In this document: positions 18,578 through 27,347 of the stretch, in pieces
Layout of the letters: every line of letters starts with the position of its first letter
Position numbering within the stretch: the first letter of the stretch is position 1
DNA from: Brevundimonas subvibrioides
Lineage (GTDB): Bacteria > Pseudomonadota > Alphaproteobacteria > Caulobacterales > Caulobacteraceae
Direction: 5' to 3'
Assembly: GCF_002280785.1 (NCBI RefSeq)
Contig: NZ_NCEQ01000001.1
Span: 62,001-126,000 of the forward strand
DNA length: 64,000 nt
Program-made: the position numbers and the translations under genes
The notes under the pieces: generated by a model
What the model saw: the letters and a program-made list of their open reading frames with translations, nothing else
What the model was told of the DNA's origin: nothing
Databases searched by the model: none

Positions 18578-19006
18578 ATGGTCTCCTATCTCGCTCTTCT
18601 TATGGCGCTCGGCGCAGCAATAGCGATCTGGCCCAGTCAGTGGGCCATGCCGTCCACGAATGCCCGTCTCCGCCGGTTGAGGGAGATCGAAGGCGGCGCA
18701 CCCGAAAAGTTCTTCGAAGAGCGGCGGACCCTTGCGGAGTATCAGCCAACCCCCCGGTTTCTCCTTCTGTGGCGCATGGTCGGAGCCGCGATCGGAATTA
18801 CAGCGGCTGTTCTGTTGATCATGGAAGTCATGGATCAGCGAAACGAGGACACTGCACGGATAGAGGCCACCCATGCGATGGCGGCTGCTCGTATTGCCGT
18901 CGGGAAGGCTGAGAGCGGGGACAGGGCGACTTACCGTGAGGCGCAGGCTGAAGTGGCGCGGGCCGATGCGGCACTGAAGAGATGGGAAGAACTGGCCAAG
19001 GACTAA
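18578..19006 (+). CDS. Small two-helix membrane protein, unknown
   Basis: 142 residues from ATG 18578; a TTG at 18542 in the same frame is possible but lies in a TTGACA sequence that looks like a promoter -35 box. Two hydrophobic helices are visible (about 2-18, VSYLALLMALGAAIAIW, and about 66-84, VGAAIGITAAVLLIMEV). Between them is a charged loop with EKFFEERRTLAEYQPTPRF; an Ala/Glu-rich coiled-coil-like tail follows (about 90-140). I do not recognise a family. The codon use is less GC-biased than its neighbours (for example 'gaatta', 'tctgtt'), so it may be acquired or fast-evolving. Confidence 0.6.
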   Translation: MVSYLALLMALGAAIAIWPSQWAMPSTNARLRRLREIEGGAPEKFFEERRTLAEYQPTPRFLLLWRMVGAAIGITAAVLLIMEVMDQRNEDTARIEATHAMAAARIAVGKAESGDRATYREAQAEVARADAALKRWEELAKD

Positions 19007-19062
19007 CAGGTCGTAATGGCTCGGAAGCGGACATCGGGGTTGCGAGCCGCTAGCCTCGCCCC

Positions 19063-19647
19063 ATGACCGAATCTCCCGGACGCTGCGCCTGGTGCGGGAC
19101 CGACCCGCTGTATGTCGACTACCACGACACCGAATGGGGCGTGCCTGAGTATGACGCCCGCGCCCTGTGGGAGAAGCTGGTGCTGGACGGGTTCCAGGCC
19201 GGGCTGGCCTGGATCACCATATTGAGGAAGCGCGAGAGCCTGCGGGCCGCCTTCGCCGGGTTCGACCCGGATGTGGTGGCGAAGTTCGACGATGCGGACC
19301 GTGAGAGGCTGATGGCCGACCCCGGCATCATCCGCTCGCGCGCCAAGATCGAGGCGGCGATCCGGGGCGCGCAGATCTTCGTCGAGATGCGGGACAACGG
19401 CGAGGACTTCTCCGCCTGGCTGTGGTCGTTCGCAGGCGCCGAACCCGTGCAGGGGATCCGCATCGGCGGGGACATTCCGACCCAGACCGATCAATCGGTC
19501 GCCATGGCCCGGGCCCTGAAGACGCGAGGCTTCAATTTCTGCGGCCCGGTGATCGTCTATGCCTTCATGCAGGCGACCGGGATGGTCAACGACCATGTCG
19601 TCGGGTGCTTCCGCTGCGAGGACGTCCGGGCCATGGGCGCGTCGTGA
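19063..19647 (+). CDS. tag: DNA-3-methyladenine glycosylase I
   Basis: 194 residues. It excises 3-methyladenine from alkylated DNA, starting base-excision repair. Zinc ligands are present at both ends: Cys in [11 protein letters not shown] and His in [10 protein letters not shown], then His and Cys in [10 protein letters not shown]. The body shows [21 protein letters not shown] and [13 protein letters not shown], the base-binding helices of the family. Length equals E. coli Tag plus a few residues. It is followed by a pair of REP-like palindromes and rnhB in the same direction; the two may share a transcript. Confidence 0.95.
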   Translation: MTESPGRCAWCGTDPLYVDYHDTEWGVPEYDARALWEKLVLDGFQAGLAWITILRKRESLRAAFAGFDPDVVAKFDDADRERLMADPGIIRSRAKIEAAIRGAQIFVEMRDNGEDFSAWLWSFAGAEPVQGIRIGGDIPTQTDQSVAMARALKTRGFNFCGPVIVYAFMQATGMVNDHVVGCFRCEDVRAMGAS

Positions 19648-19669
19648 CCCTGGTGATCCAACAATCACC

Positions 19670-19793
19670 CCGTGCACCCCGGCGAAGGCCGGGGACCAGA
19701 TCACGGTCACGGGCGATCGGGATCGAGCGCCGGTTCCACAGATCGGAAGACCGGGTGTTCCAACTGGACCCCGGCCTTCGCCGGAGTGCACGG
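19670..19793. repeat. Inverted pair of REP-like units (BIME-like)
   Basis: A 30-bp arm at 19670-19699 beginning ccgtgcaccccggcgaagg is repeated in inverted orientation at 19764-19793 with two mismatches, enclosing 64 bp. It lies between tag and rnhB and shares its core with the single copy at 7950-7981. A long hairpin would form in a tag-rnhB transcript. Confidence 0.85.
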
Positions 19794-19801
19794 TGAGGGG
19801 G

Positions 19802-20422
19802 ATGGGTAAGGCATTCCCGACCCTGACGCTCGAGACCCTGCTGGCCCAGCGGGTCGGCGGGCTCGTGTGCGGCGTGGACGAGGCGGGACGCGGGCCATGG
19901 GCCGGGCCGGTCTCGGCGGGCGCGGTGATCCTGTCGGCCGACAACATCCCCGAGGGCATCAACGATTCCAAGGCCCTGACGTCTGGACGGCGCGAGGGGC
20001 TCGCGGTCGAGATCAAGCGCTGCGCCGTCGCCTGGGGCGTCGGGTTCGCTTCGCCGGAAGAGATCGAGGCGCTGAACATCCTGCAGGCCACGGGACTGGC
20101 CATGCGCCGGGCGATCGAGGGCCTGTCGGTGCAGCCGAAGGCGGCGCTGGTCGATGGCAACTACCGGTTCAAACTGCCCTGCGAGGTCGAGACGGCGGTG
20201 GGCGGCGACGGCCTGTCATTGTCGATCGCGGCGGCCTCGATCCTGGCCAAGACGGCGCGGGACAGGATCATGATCGAGATGGACGCTAAATACCCCGGCT
20301 ACGGCTTCGCCTCGCACAAGGGTTACAACGCGCCGATCCACCAGGCGGCGCTGAAGGCCATGGGACCCTGCGCCATCCACCGGCGCAGCTGGGCGCCGAT
20401 CCGGGCGCTTCTGGAAACCTAG
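19802..20422 (+). CDS. rnhB: Ribonuclease HII
   Basis: 206 residues. RNase HII nicks the RNA strand at RNA-DNA junctions and removes misincorporated ribonucleotides. Acidic active-site residues are visible: Asp-Glu in [14 protein letters not shown] (about 24-37), Asp in [11 protein letters not shown], and Asp in [13 protein letters not shown]. The [19 protein letters not shown] stretch is the conserved C-terminal part. ATG 19802 ([11 protein letters not shown]) is chosen because a GAGGGGG site lies just before it; the frame is open further upstream only through the REP pair. It overlaps the following small gene by 4 bases in convergent orientation. Confidence 0.93.
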   Translation: MGKAFPTLTLETLLAQRVGGLVCGVDEAGRGPWAGPVSAGAVILSADNIPEGINDSKALTSGRREGLAVEIKRCAVAWGVGFASPEEIEALNILQATGLAMRRAIEGLSVQPKAALVDGNYRFKLPCEVETAVGGDGLSLSIAAASILAKTARDRIMIEMDAKYPGYGFASHKGYNAPIHQAALKAMGPCAIHRRSWAPIRALLET

Positions 20423-20706
20423 ACCGACATCATCCCGCCCAGCACGGCGCCGAGCAGGGCCGCGACGACGCAGCCGATGGCGACGACGATCCAGCGCGGC
20501 ATGTCTTCCAACTCGGCGGGTTGCACCGAATAGGTCGTCGGCGCGATGACTTCCGCGCGCGACAGGAAGTCATTGGCCGGGCGGCTGTCGAACCGGGTCG
20601 CGGCGGGCGCGCGCCAGGCGGCGGTCTGATAGGCGCTCAAAGCGTCGCGAACAGCGCCGGGACGCGTGGGATTGCCGGGGCCCTGGGTCACGATCAGCTC
20701 TTCCAT
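20419..20706 (-). CDS. Small C-terminally anchored membrane protein, unknown
   Basis: 95 residues: a soluble, Arg/Ala-rich N-terminal two thirds ([21 protein letters not shown]...) and one C-terminal hydrophobic helix (about 70-91, [21 protein letters not shown]), as in tail-anchored proteins. No family recognised. ATG 20706 is the only good start. It lies 41 bp downstream of the adenine methyltransferase gene on the same strand and could be cotranscribed with it; its stop overlaps the end of rnhB. Confidence 0.65.
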   Translation of the reverse strand: MEELIVTQGPGNPTRPGAVRDALSAYQTAAWRAPAATRFDSRPANDFLSRAEVIAPTTYSVQPAELEDMPRWIVVAIGCVVAALLGAVLGGMMSV

Positions 20707-20747
20707 GCCGCTCTAACGACGCAGTGAGACCCTCGTTCCCCGAAGGG

Positions 20748-21782
20748 TCAAGCTGCGAGTGCGGCGGGCCGTTCGGTGACCACGAACAGGTATTCGACGT
20801 TGCGGAGACGCCCCACGGCCCCGACCTTCTCGCCCTTGGGATTGTGGATGCCGATCCGGGCGCCGACGTAGCGGGGGCGCGGAATTTCCACGACCTGCAC
20901 ATGGCCGCGCGCCGACAGCATCTCGACCAGCTGCTCGCGGCTCAGATAGCCTTCGTCGTTGAAGGAGACGATCAGGTTGGGCGCGCGGATCGCCTCGATC
21001 ACCGCCTGCAACGCCGGGCCGATGCCGGGGCGGGAGTTGAAGGCGCTCTTCCTCGTCTTCACGTCGATCCGCTTGTTGGCGATCCCGTAGGTCTCGGGCC
21101 GGTCCCACAGGATCAGGCTTTCCCAGACATGGTAGTTCCCGAGGTAGGAGTGCTGGTTGTAGGGCGGGTCGAGATAGACGAGATCGCCGTCGAAGGCGGC
21201 GGCGGTCTCCAGCGCATCGGCCCGGGTGGCGCGGCAGGGACCGGCGGCGACGGCGGGCTGAAGCGCCGGCATGCGCAGTTCGAGAGGCTTCAGCGCCCGC
21301 GCGGCCCAGGACTTCATATAGGCCATCTGCAGACCGGCCGTGGAATCGACCCGGTCGGCGGCCTCCATCAGGCTGACAAGGGCGATGGCCTTGAGTTCGG
21401 GCTCCAGCCCCATGACCTCGATCCGGTCGCGCATGGCGTCGATCCGGGCGCCATTCTCCGGCGTGAAATAGCGGGCGTCCTCGCAGAAGGCCTTGGTGAA
21501 CCAGCCGGCGGCGGGGGGCGTGGCGGAGAGGTCGGCGAGGACGGCCTCGGCTCTGTCCGCCCAAACGTCGCGGTCAACCTGGACATAGGCGGTTGCGAGG
21601 GCGTGGGCATAGGCGTTGTGATCGTTGGACCAGACCTGGAAGCCGGCGCCCTTCAGGGCATGGCCCACGCGGGCCGTGCCGGAGAACAGGTCGCAGACGT
21701 GGCCGCCCTCCGGCAGCAGGGCGCGGACGGCGGCGGCGATCGGATCCAGCAGGGCCCGCTTGGAGCCGAGGTATTTGATCAT
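20748..21782 (-). CDS. Orphan N6-adenine DNA methyltransferase, D12 class
   Basis: 344 residues. The D12 (Dam-like, alpha-group) signature is clear: MIKYLGSKRALL at the very start, the SAM-binding motif VCDLFSGTARVGHALK (about 29-44), a helical recognition insert, and the catalytic DPPYNQHSYLGNYH motif near residue 205. It would transfer methyl from SAM to N6 of adenine in a specific DNA sequence. No restriction endonuclease or specificity gene adjoins it, so it looks like a solitary methyltransferase. It is distinct from the beta-class CcrM of Caulobacter. A 131-bp repeat separates it from pyk upstream. Confidence 0.85.
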   Translation of the reverse strand: MIKYLGSKRALLDPIAAAVRALLPEGGHVCDLFSGTARVGHALKGAGFQVWSNDHNAYAHALATAYVQVDRDVWADRAEAVLADLSATPPAAGWFTKAFCEDARYFTPENGARIDAMRDRIEVMGLEPELKAIALVSLMEAADRVDSTAGLQMAYMKSWAARALKPLELRMPALQPAVAAGPCRATRADALETAAAFDGDLVYLDPPYNQHSYLGNYHVWESLILWDRPETYGIANKRIDVKTRKSAFNSRPGIGPALQAVIEAIRAPNLIVSFNDEGYLSREQLVEMLSARGHVQVVEIPRPRYVGARIGIHNPKGEKVGAVGRLRNVEYLFVVTERPAALAA

Positions 21783-21793
21783 TCGCCCTCGCT

Positions 21794-21924
21794 AATCCTC
21801 CCCCGCCGAGGGAGGTGGCGCGGCGCATCTTCGCGCCGTGACGGAGGGGGCTTACGGCGAGTGCGGTGTCCGGGGCTGGCCCCCTCCACCGCTTCGCGGT
21901 CCCCCTCCCCCTACGGGGAGGATT
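21794..21924. repeat. 131-bp intergenic palindromic element (copy 1)
   Basis: Ends are the 10-bp inverted repeat aatcctcccc / ggggaggatt. Inside, ggaggtggcgcggcg pairs partly with cgccgtgacggaggggg, followed by ccctccaccgcttcgcggtc. It is highly similar to the copy at 33968-34100. It starts 11 bp upstream of the methyltransferase start codon and ends next to the pyk stop codon. Confidence 0.85.
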
Positions 21925-21925
21925 G

Positions 21926-23359
21926 CTACTTGCGCGCCTTCTTCATCGGAGCATGCGCCAGTCGCAGGAGATTCGCAGCCCCCGGGGCGCCGAAGGGCGT
22001 TCCGGCCAGGATCAGGACGCGCTGACCGGGTTCGGCGAGGCCGTATTCCATGGCGGAGTTGACGGCGTCGTCGGTGACATCCTCAAGGCTGGTCGGCTCC
22101 TTGCCGAGGCGCGGTTCCAGACCCCAGACCAGCGACAGGCGACGCGCGGTGTCGGGGTTGGGGGTCAGGGCCAGAACCGGCTGGAGCGGGCGTTCGCGCG
22201 ACATGCGGCGCGCGGTGCCGCCGAGGGTGGTGAAGACGACGATACAGGCGGTGGACTGGGCCTCGCCGGCCTTGCGGGCGGCGGCGACAAGAGCGTCGGC
22301 GTCGATGTCATCCATGCCGGCGTGTTCGGCGTCCATCAGGCTGGGCCACAGGGGGTCGGCCTCGACCCGCTCCATGATCCGGTTCATGATTCCGACGGAC
22401 TCCAGCGGATAGTCGCCGGACGCCGTCTCGGCCGACAGCATCAGGGCGTCGGCGCCTTCATAGACCGCATTGGCGACGTCGGAGGCCTCGGCCCGGGTGG
22501 GCGCGGGCGAGGTCGTCATCGATTCCAGCATCTGGGTGGCGACGATGACCGGCACGCCGCGCTGGCGGGCGGCGCGGATGATGCGCTTCTGGGCGACGGG
22601 CACCTCTTCCGGCTCCATCTCGACGCCCAGGTCGCCCCGCGCGACCATGACGCCGTCGCAGTAGTCGAGGATGCTTTCGAGGGCATCGAGCGCCTGGGGC
22701 TTTTCGATCTTGGCGAGACAGGCGGCGCGACCCTTCACGATCGCCTTCAGCTCGGCCATGTCCTCGGCCTTCTGAACGAAGCTCAGGGCGACCCAGTCGA
22801 CGCCGATGCGCAGGGCGAAGGCCAGATCCTCGCGATCCTTGGCGGTCAGGGCCGAGACGGGCACCACGGCCTCGGGCACGGCGACGCCCTTGCGATCCGA
22901 CAGCTTCGAACCGCTCTCGACGGTCACGTCGGCCCATTCATCGGTGCGCTTGCCCACGCGCAGACGGACCCGACCATCGTCGAGCAGCAGCAGCATGCCT
23001 TCGCGGAGGGCCTTGAAGATTTCCGGATGCGGCATCTGAACCCGCGTCTCGTCGCCGGGTGTCGGATCCAGGTCGAAGCGCATCTTGTGGCCCGGCTTCA
23101 CCGAGATCTCGACATCGGCGAAGCGGCCGAGGCGCAGCTTGGGGCCTTGCAGGTCGGCGAGGACGCCCAGCGGACGCTTCAGCGCCAGTTCGGCGCCGCG
23201 CACGGCCTTCAGGTTGGCGGCGTGATCCTCATGCGAGCCATGGCTGAAGTTCAGCCGGAAGACATCGACCCCGGCCTGGGCCAGGGCCTTGACCATGCCG
23301 GGAGCCCGGCTGGCCGGTCCCAGGGTGGCGACGATGCGCGCGCGGCGTGCTCTGTTCAT
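21926..23359 (-). CDS. pyk: Pyruvate kinase
   Basis: 477 residues; converts phosphoenolpyruvate and ADP to pyruvate and ATP in the last step of lower glycolysis or the Entner-Doudoroff route. Motifs in order: RARIVATLGPAS at the start, VDVFRLNFSHGSHEDH (about 30-45), the substrate lysine motif CLAKIEKPQAL (about 220), the Mg-binding VMVARGDLGVEM, and MTTSPAPTRAEASDVANAV (pyruvate kinase signature variant). The start is ATG 23359 by family comparison, although the frame is open further upstream. It is the first gene of its unit; a 103-bp gap separates it from the phosphatase gene that precedes it on the same strand. Confidence 0.95.
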   Translation of the reverse strand: MNRARRARIVATLGPASRAPGMVKALAQAGVDVFRLNFSHGSHEDHAANLKAVRGAELALKRPLGVLADLQGPKLRLGRFADVEISVKPGHKMRFDLDPTPGDETRVQMPHPEIFKALREGMLLLLDDGRVRLRVGKRTDEWADVTVESGSKLSDRKGVAVPEAVVPVSALTAKDREDLAFALRIGVDWVALSFVQKAEDMAELKAIVKGRAACLAKIEKPQALDALESILDYCDGVMVARGDLGVEMEPEEVPVAQKRIIRAARQRGVPVIVATQMLESMTTSPAPTRAEASDVANAVYEGADALMLSAETASGDYPLESVGIMNRIMERVEADPLWPSLMDAEHAGMDDIDADALVAAARKAGEAQSTACIVVFTTLGGTARRMSRERPLQPVLALTPNPDTARRLSLVWGLEPRLGKEPTSLEDVTDDAVNSAMEYGLAEPGQRVLILAGTPFGAPGAANLLRLAHAPMKKARK

Positions 23360-23462
23360 GATGGTCCCGTTGGCCGGTCGCGTTTCCCGAGACGACGTTG
23401 TGCCACGAAACGCGCCGGGAGGAAGGACGGCTCCCTCACGGGAAACGAGAAGTGAGTCTCTG

Positions 23463-25229
23463 TTACCTGGCGCCGAGGCGGCGAGCGATCCCGCTGACCG
23501 TGCGCTGGAGAGCGGCAGGACGACGTTCGACCGCCGAGGCCGCCGGAGCGACGACAGGGCAATCGCCGGCCCCGAACAGTCCCAGATCCATGCAGCGACC
23601 CTCGACCGTTGTCGGGGCCTCGACGCCGACGATATTGGCCAGGGTCGGGGCGATGTCGATGGTGCGGATGGGGAAGAACCGCTCCTGGCCCTGGATGTTC
23701 GGAGACCAGAAGACGATCGGCACGCCGCGATCATAGTCCCAGGGCGTGCCGTGGGTCGACAGGGTGCCGCCGACGCGGCCCGGGACCGTGGTGGTGTTGG
23801 GCCATTGGGCCACGACGATGTCGGGCGAGCGGCCTTCGACGGCGCCGAGGCGGTGGCGCTGGAGCAGGGTCAGTTCCTGGGGGCTCAGGTTGCGCGGCGG
23901 CAGGGGCGAGGCCAGCACGTCCTCGATCGTCCAGGCGCCGGCGACATTGGGCGCGGCGCGCAGCAGGGCGACGGCGGCGGCCGCGATCTGGTCCCGGCGA
24001 CGGTCGGCCAGCTCGACATTGCCCGCACCGACGACCATCAGGCCGGAGCCGCCATAGGACAGCGGATCGACGGTCAGGTTGAAGCGGTCCCTGAGCGCCG
24101 TATTGATGCGGCCCAGCAGGGCCGGGTCGCCGCGCACCGCGTCGTCATAGCCGCGCTCATGCATCCGCTCGGGGAAGTCGGAGCCGCCATGGTCGGCGGT
24201 CAGGACGACGACAACGCCGCCCGGCAGCTGGGACAGGCGATCCATGAAGACGCCGAGGGCGGCGTCGAGCCGGTACATCTGCTCGCACATCTCCGGCCCC
24301 TGGGTGCCGAAGGCATGGCCGACGCGATCCGTGGCCGAGAGGCTGACGCCGAGGACGTCGGTGACGCCGCGACGCCCCAGCGACTGGGTGTCCAGCAACT
24401 CGGTCGCGGCCTCCAGCGTCAGCTCGTCGAGAACCGGCGACGTGTCCAGCTTGAAGCCCGTGGCGGGCGGCAGGGTGGCATGGAAGGTCTGGGTTCCGAT
24501 GGTCCAGTCACCTTCGAGGGCGCGGCACTCGGCGCGGGTGTAGGTCCAGGTCGGCGGAGAGGCGGCCAGACGGGCGTTGATGCGGGCGTTCAGGGCAGCA
24601 ACGGGCGCCAGCTTCGCCTCGGCCGTCTGGCCCGGTTCGACGTAGGTGGTGAAGCCGAAGCCGTCGGTCATCCAGAAGGCGCCGTCGCCATGGTGGCCGG
24701 CCAGGTTGATGGCGCCGCGGTCCTTGCCGGAGACGGCGAAGATGCGGCTGGTCGGGCTCCCGGCCTTGAGCCAGTCGCCCAGGGTCGTGGCGAGCAGCTG
24801 ATCCGGGCCGACCGGGCCGTTGTCGGTGATGCGGCCATGCGCCAGCGTGTTCTGCGGCGCGGCAAGACAATAGACCTCCGCGCCGGTCGCACGGTCGATC
24901 CAGTCATTGGCGGGGATACCCGCGCTGGCCGGGTTGACGCCGGTCAGGATCGTGGCGTGACCCGGGCAGGTCTCGGTCATGGCGTGCTGCTGGAAGCCAT
25001 TGGCGTAGACCAGACCGGTCGAGGCCAGGGCATGCAGGCCGCCGGTGAAGCGGTCGCGGTACTGGTTGAACAGATTCGAACTGAGCTGATCGACGACGAT
25101 CGTCACGACCAGCGACGGGCGCTCGGGCTGCGGGCCAGGTGCCGCCGATGACGGAGTCTGGGCCATTGCCGCCGGGGCGATGAGACAGGTCGCCAAGGTC
25201 AGCAGCAAGGGGGCGGACAGTCGGGACAT
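23463..25229 (-). CDS. pafA: Secreted alkaline phosphatase, PafA type
   Basis: 588 residues with a clear signal peptide (MSRLSAPLLLTLATCLIAPAAMAQ). PafA-type enzymes are periplasmic or surface phosphomonoesterases using a Thr nucleophile and, unlike PhoA, often made irrespective of phosphate supply. The catalytic set is recognisable with family spacing: metal Asp in TIVVDQLSS (Asp47), nucleophile Thr87 in TETCPGHAT, Asn108, Lys169 and Arg171 in SGKDRGAI. Metal-binding VLTADHGGSDFPERM and a late His in LSTHGTPWDYDRGVP are also present. It is divergent from a lipoprotein cytochrome c with a dyad-containing promoter between them. Confidence 0.85.
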   Translation of the reverse strand: MSRLSAPLLLTLATCLIAPAAMAQTPSSAAPGPQPERPSLVVTIVVDQLSSNLFNQYRDRFTGGLHALASTGLVYANGFQQHAMTETCPGHATILTGVNPASAGIPANDWIDRATGAEVYCLAAPQNTLAHGRITDNGPVGPDQLLATTLGDWLKAGSPTSRIFAVSGKDRGAINLAGHHGDGAFWMTDGFGFTTYVEPGQTAEAKLAPVAALNARINARLAASPPTWTYTRAECRALEGDWTIGTQTFHATLPPATGFKLDTSPVLDELTLEAATELLDTQSLGRRGVTDVLGVSLSATDRVGHAFGTQGPEMCEQMYRLDAALGVFMDRLSQLPGGVVVVLTADHGGSDFPERMHERGYDDAVRGDPALLGRINTALRDRFNLTVDPLSYGGSGLMVVGAGNVELADRRRDQIAAAAVALLRAAPNVAGAWTIEDVLASPLPPRNLSPQELTLLQRHRLGAVEGRSPDIVVAQWPNTTTVPGRVGGTLSTHGTPWDYDRGVPIVFWSPNIQGQERFFPIRTIDIAPTLANIVGVEAPTTVEGRCMDLGLFGAGDCPVVAPAASAVERRPAALQRTVSGIARRLGAR

Positions 25230-25305
25230 CAAGGACACCGGAGCAGTTGCGATGGCCCCGCTTAGACCCACATCGTTACGTCTCCAAGACGCGCGTCGCG
25301 TCGCG

Positions 25306-25334
25306 TTGACAGGGCTGTGGACCACAGCCTAGGT
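25306..25334 (+). promoter_or_regulatory. Promoter with a perfect 17-bp dyad in its spacer
   Basis: TTGACA (25306-25311) is a perfect -35 box. Seventeen bases later ctaggt (25329-25334) could serve as -10. Nearly the whole spacer is the palindrome GGCTGTGG-A-CCACAGCC (25313-25329). The cytochrome c start codon follows 22 bp later. A repressor bound here would block RNA polymerase; which one is unknown. Confidence 0.55.
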
Positions 25335-25356
25335 CCGCTGCGAAACGAGGGCGTCC

Positions 25357-25788
25357 ATGAATAGATTTCAAGTCCTGATGCTGCTGGGCGCCAGCCTGCT
25401 GGCGGCCTGTTCCGGCGAGCCCGCTCGGCCGGACAAGCCTGAGGCGCCCGTCGTTCAGGTCGCCGATGTAACCCAACTGACGGGTGATGCCGAGGCGGGG
25501 CGGATCGGCTTCGGCCAATGCCGCAGCTGTCATGCGGTCGAGGCCGGGGTGAACCGGGTCGGGCCGAGCCTGCATGCGATCGTCGGGCGACCAGTCGGGA
25601 CGGTGGCGGACTATCGCTACAGCACCGCCATGGCCGCAGCAGGCGGAGCCTGGGACGAACAGCGGCTGTACGACTTCCTCGAGAATCCGCGCGAACATTT
25701 GCCAGGCACGAAGATGACCTTCGTCGGCATCAAGGACGGCCAGCGCCGCGCCGACATCATTGCATATCTGAAGACCCAGGCGGACTAG
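25357..25788 (+). CDS. Lipoprotein c-type cytochrome
   Basis: 143 residues. The N-terminus is a lipoprotein signal (MNRFQVLMLLGASLLAAC, lipobox LAAC with Cys18), so the protein is probably anchored at the periplasmic face of a membrane. One heme site C-x-x-C-H is at 55-59 (CRSCH) and the likely axial Met is Met120 in GTKMTFVGI. These features and the length match class I, c2-type cytochromes. It would carry electrons between respiratory complexes. No oxidase gene is adjacent. A TTGACA promoter with an operator-like palindrome precedes it. Confidence 0.88.
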   Translation: MNRFQVLMLLGASLLAACSGEPARPDKPEAPVVQVADVTQLTGDAEAGRIGFGQCRSCHAVEAGVNRVGPSLHAIVGRPVGTVADYRYSTAMAAAGGAWDEQRLYDFLENPREHLPGTKMTFVGIKDGQRRADIIAYLKTQAD

Positions 25789-25804
25789 GTCCGCCTGTCG
25801 GGGC

Positions 25805-27313
25805 CTACATCGTCGCGCCGAGGCGCCAGGGCTGGATCTCGTCCTCGCCGAAGCCCAGCGCCTCCGAGGCCGTCACCTTGCCCGAGGCGGTGGCGATGAT
25901 GGTGTCGAAGATCTCGGCGCCGAGGGCGTCCAGAGACATCCCTTCGTCCAGCACGCGGCCGCAGTCGATATCGATGTCGTCCGGCATGCGGCGGGCCAGG
26001 GCGCTGTTGGTGGCCAGCTTCAGACTGGGGGCCGGCTTGGCGCCGAAGACCGAGCCGCGTCCTGTGGTGAAACAGATCAGGGTCGCCCCGCCCGCGATCT
26101 GGCCCGTGGCCGAGACCGGGTCGTATCCGGGCGTGTCCATGAAGACGAGGCCGTGGGCCGTGACCGGCTCGGCGTACTCGTAGACGGCCGAGAGCGGCGT
26201 GGAGCCGGCCTTGGCCACGGCGCCGAGCGACTTCTCCAGAATGGTGGTCAGGCCGCCGGCCTTGTTGCCCGCCGAAGGATTGTTATCGAGCGAGCCGCCG
26301 GTGGTCTCGACGTGCTTCTCCCACCAGGCGATCCGGCCCATGAGTTTGGCGGCGACCTCGGGCGAGGCGCGGCCGGTCAGCAGGTGTTCGGCGCCGTAGA
26401 TCTCGGGCGTCTCCGACAGGATCGCCGTGCCGCCGTGGGCGACCAGCAGGTCGACGGCGCGGCCTAGGGCCGGGTTGGCGGTCATACCGGAATAGCCGTC
26501 CGAGCCGCCGCACTGGAGACCCACAATCAGTTTCGACACCGGCTGGGGCGTGCGCTCAAGCGAGGCGGCGCGGTCGGCCATCTCCATCAGCCGGTCGACG
26601 CCACGCTGGATGGTCGAGGCGGCGCCGCCCTCGTCCTGGATGGCCATGACGCCGAGGTCGGGGGACCCCGCCATCTGCTCCGCCTCCATCAGGCTCGAGA
26701 TCTGGTTGGTCTCGCAGCCGAGGCCCAGCATCAGAACGCCCGCGACATTGGGATGGCGCGCATAGCCCGACAGGGTCCGGCGCAGAATGTCCATGCCCTC
26801 GCCTTCGGAGGCCATGCCGCAGCCCGAGCCGTGGGTGATGGCGACGACGCCGTCGATGTGGGGATAGCGGTCGCCAAGCCGCGCCTCGGTCTCGCGCGCG
26901 ATGCGGCGGGCGACCATGGCCGAGCAATTCACCGAGGTGACCACCGCCAGATAGTTGCGCGATCCCGCCCGTCCGTCGGCGCGGAGGTAGCCGTCGAAGG
27001 TGCGCGGCTCACTGGCGACGGAGACGACCCCGGCCGAGATACCGGTGTCAGCGCGGGCCGAAATATCGCCGATGCCGAGGTTCTGGACGTGAACCCAGTC
27101 GCCGGGCGCGATGGCGGCGGTGGCCGCGCCGATGACCTGACCGTATTTGCGGACCCGGCCGCCGACGGGGACCGGCTTGAGCGCGATCTTGTGGCCGGCG
27201 GGTATGTCGGTCGTGGCGGTGACGCCATCGACGGTCTCGCCGGCGCTCAGGGCGCGGACGGCGACGGCGACGTCGTCGTCAGGATGGAGGCGGAGAACGG
27301 ACGGGGAGGACAT
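25805..27313 (-). CDS. uxaA: Altronate dehydratase family protein (UxaA-like)
   Basis: 502 residues. UxaA and galactarate dehydratase are iron-dependent enzymes that dehydrate sugar acids to 2-keto-3-deoxy acids. The two UxaA parts are seen: an N-terminal SAF domain (1-95, LHPDDDVAVAVRALSAGETV...IPAGHKIAL) and the large catalytic domain with Cys-containing motifs VTSVNCSAMVARRIA, THGSGCGMASEGE, LGLGCETNQISS and LIVGLQCGGSDGYSG. Whether it acts on altronate or galactarate cannot be read from sequence. None of the usual partners (uxaC, uxaB, transporters, keto-deoxygluconate kinase) lies nearby. It faces the cytochrome gene in convergent orientation. Confidence 0.8.
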   Translation of the reverse strand: MSSPSVLRLHPDDDVAVAVRALSAGETVDGVTATTDIPAGHKIALKPVPVGGRVRKYGQVIGAATAAIAPGDWVHVQNLGIGDISARADTGISAGVVSVASEPRTFDGYLRADGRAGSRNYLAVVTSVNCSAMVARRIARETEARLGDRYPHIDGVVAITHGSGCGMASEGEGMDILRRTLSGYARHPNVAGVLMLGLGCETNQISSLMEAEQMAGSPDLGVMAIQDEGGAASTIQRGVDRLMEMADRAASLERTPQPVSKLIVGLQCGGSDGYSGMTANPALGRAVDLLVAHGGTAILSETPEIYGAEHLLTGRASPEVAAKLMGRIAWWEKHVETTGGSLDNNPSAGNKAGGLTTILEKSLGAVAKAGSTPLSAVYEYAEPVTAHGLVFMDTPGYDPVSATGQIAGGATLICFTTGRGSVFGAKPAPSLKLATNSALARRMPDDIDIDCGRVLDEGMSLDALGAEIFDTIIATASGKVTASEALGFGEDEIQPWRLGATM

Positions 27314-27347
27314 GGTCCTCCCCGCCTAGCATGAGGCAGCGGAAACG

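Noticed and set aside
22806..25151. Long plus-strand frames over pyk and the PafA-type gene
   Set aside because: Compositionally biased antisense frames; both minus-strand genes have intact catalytic motifs.
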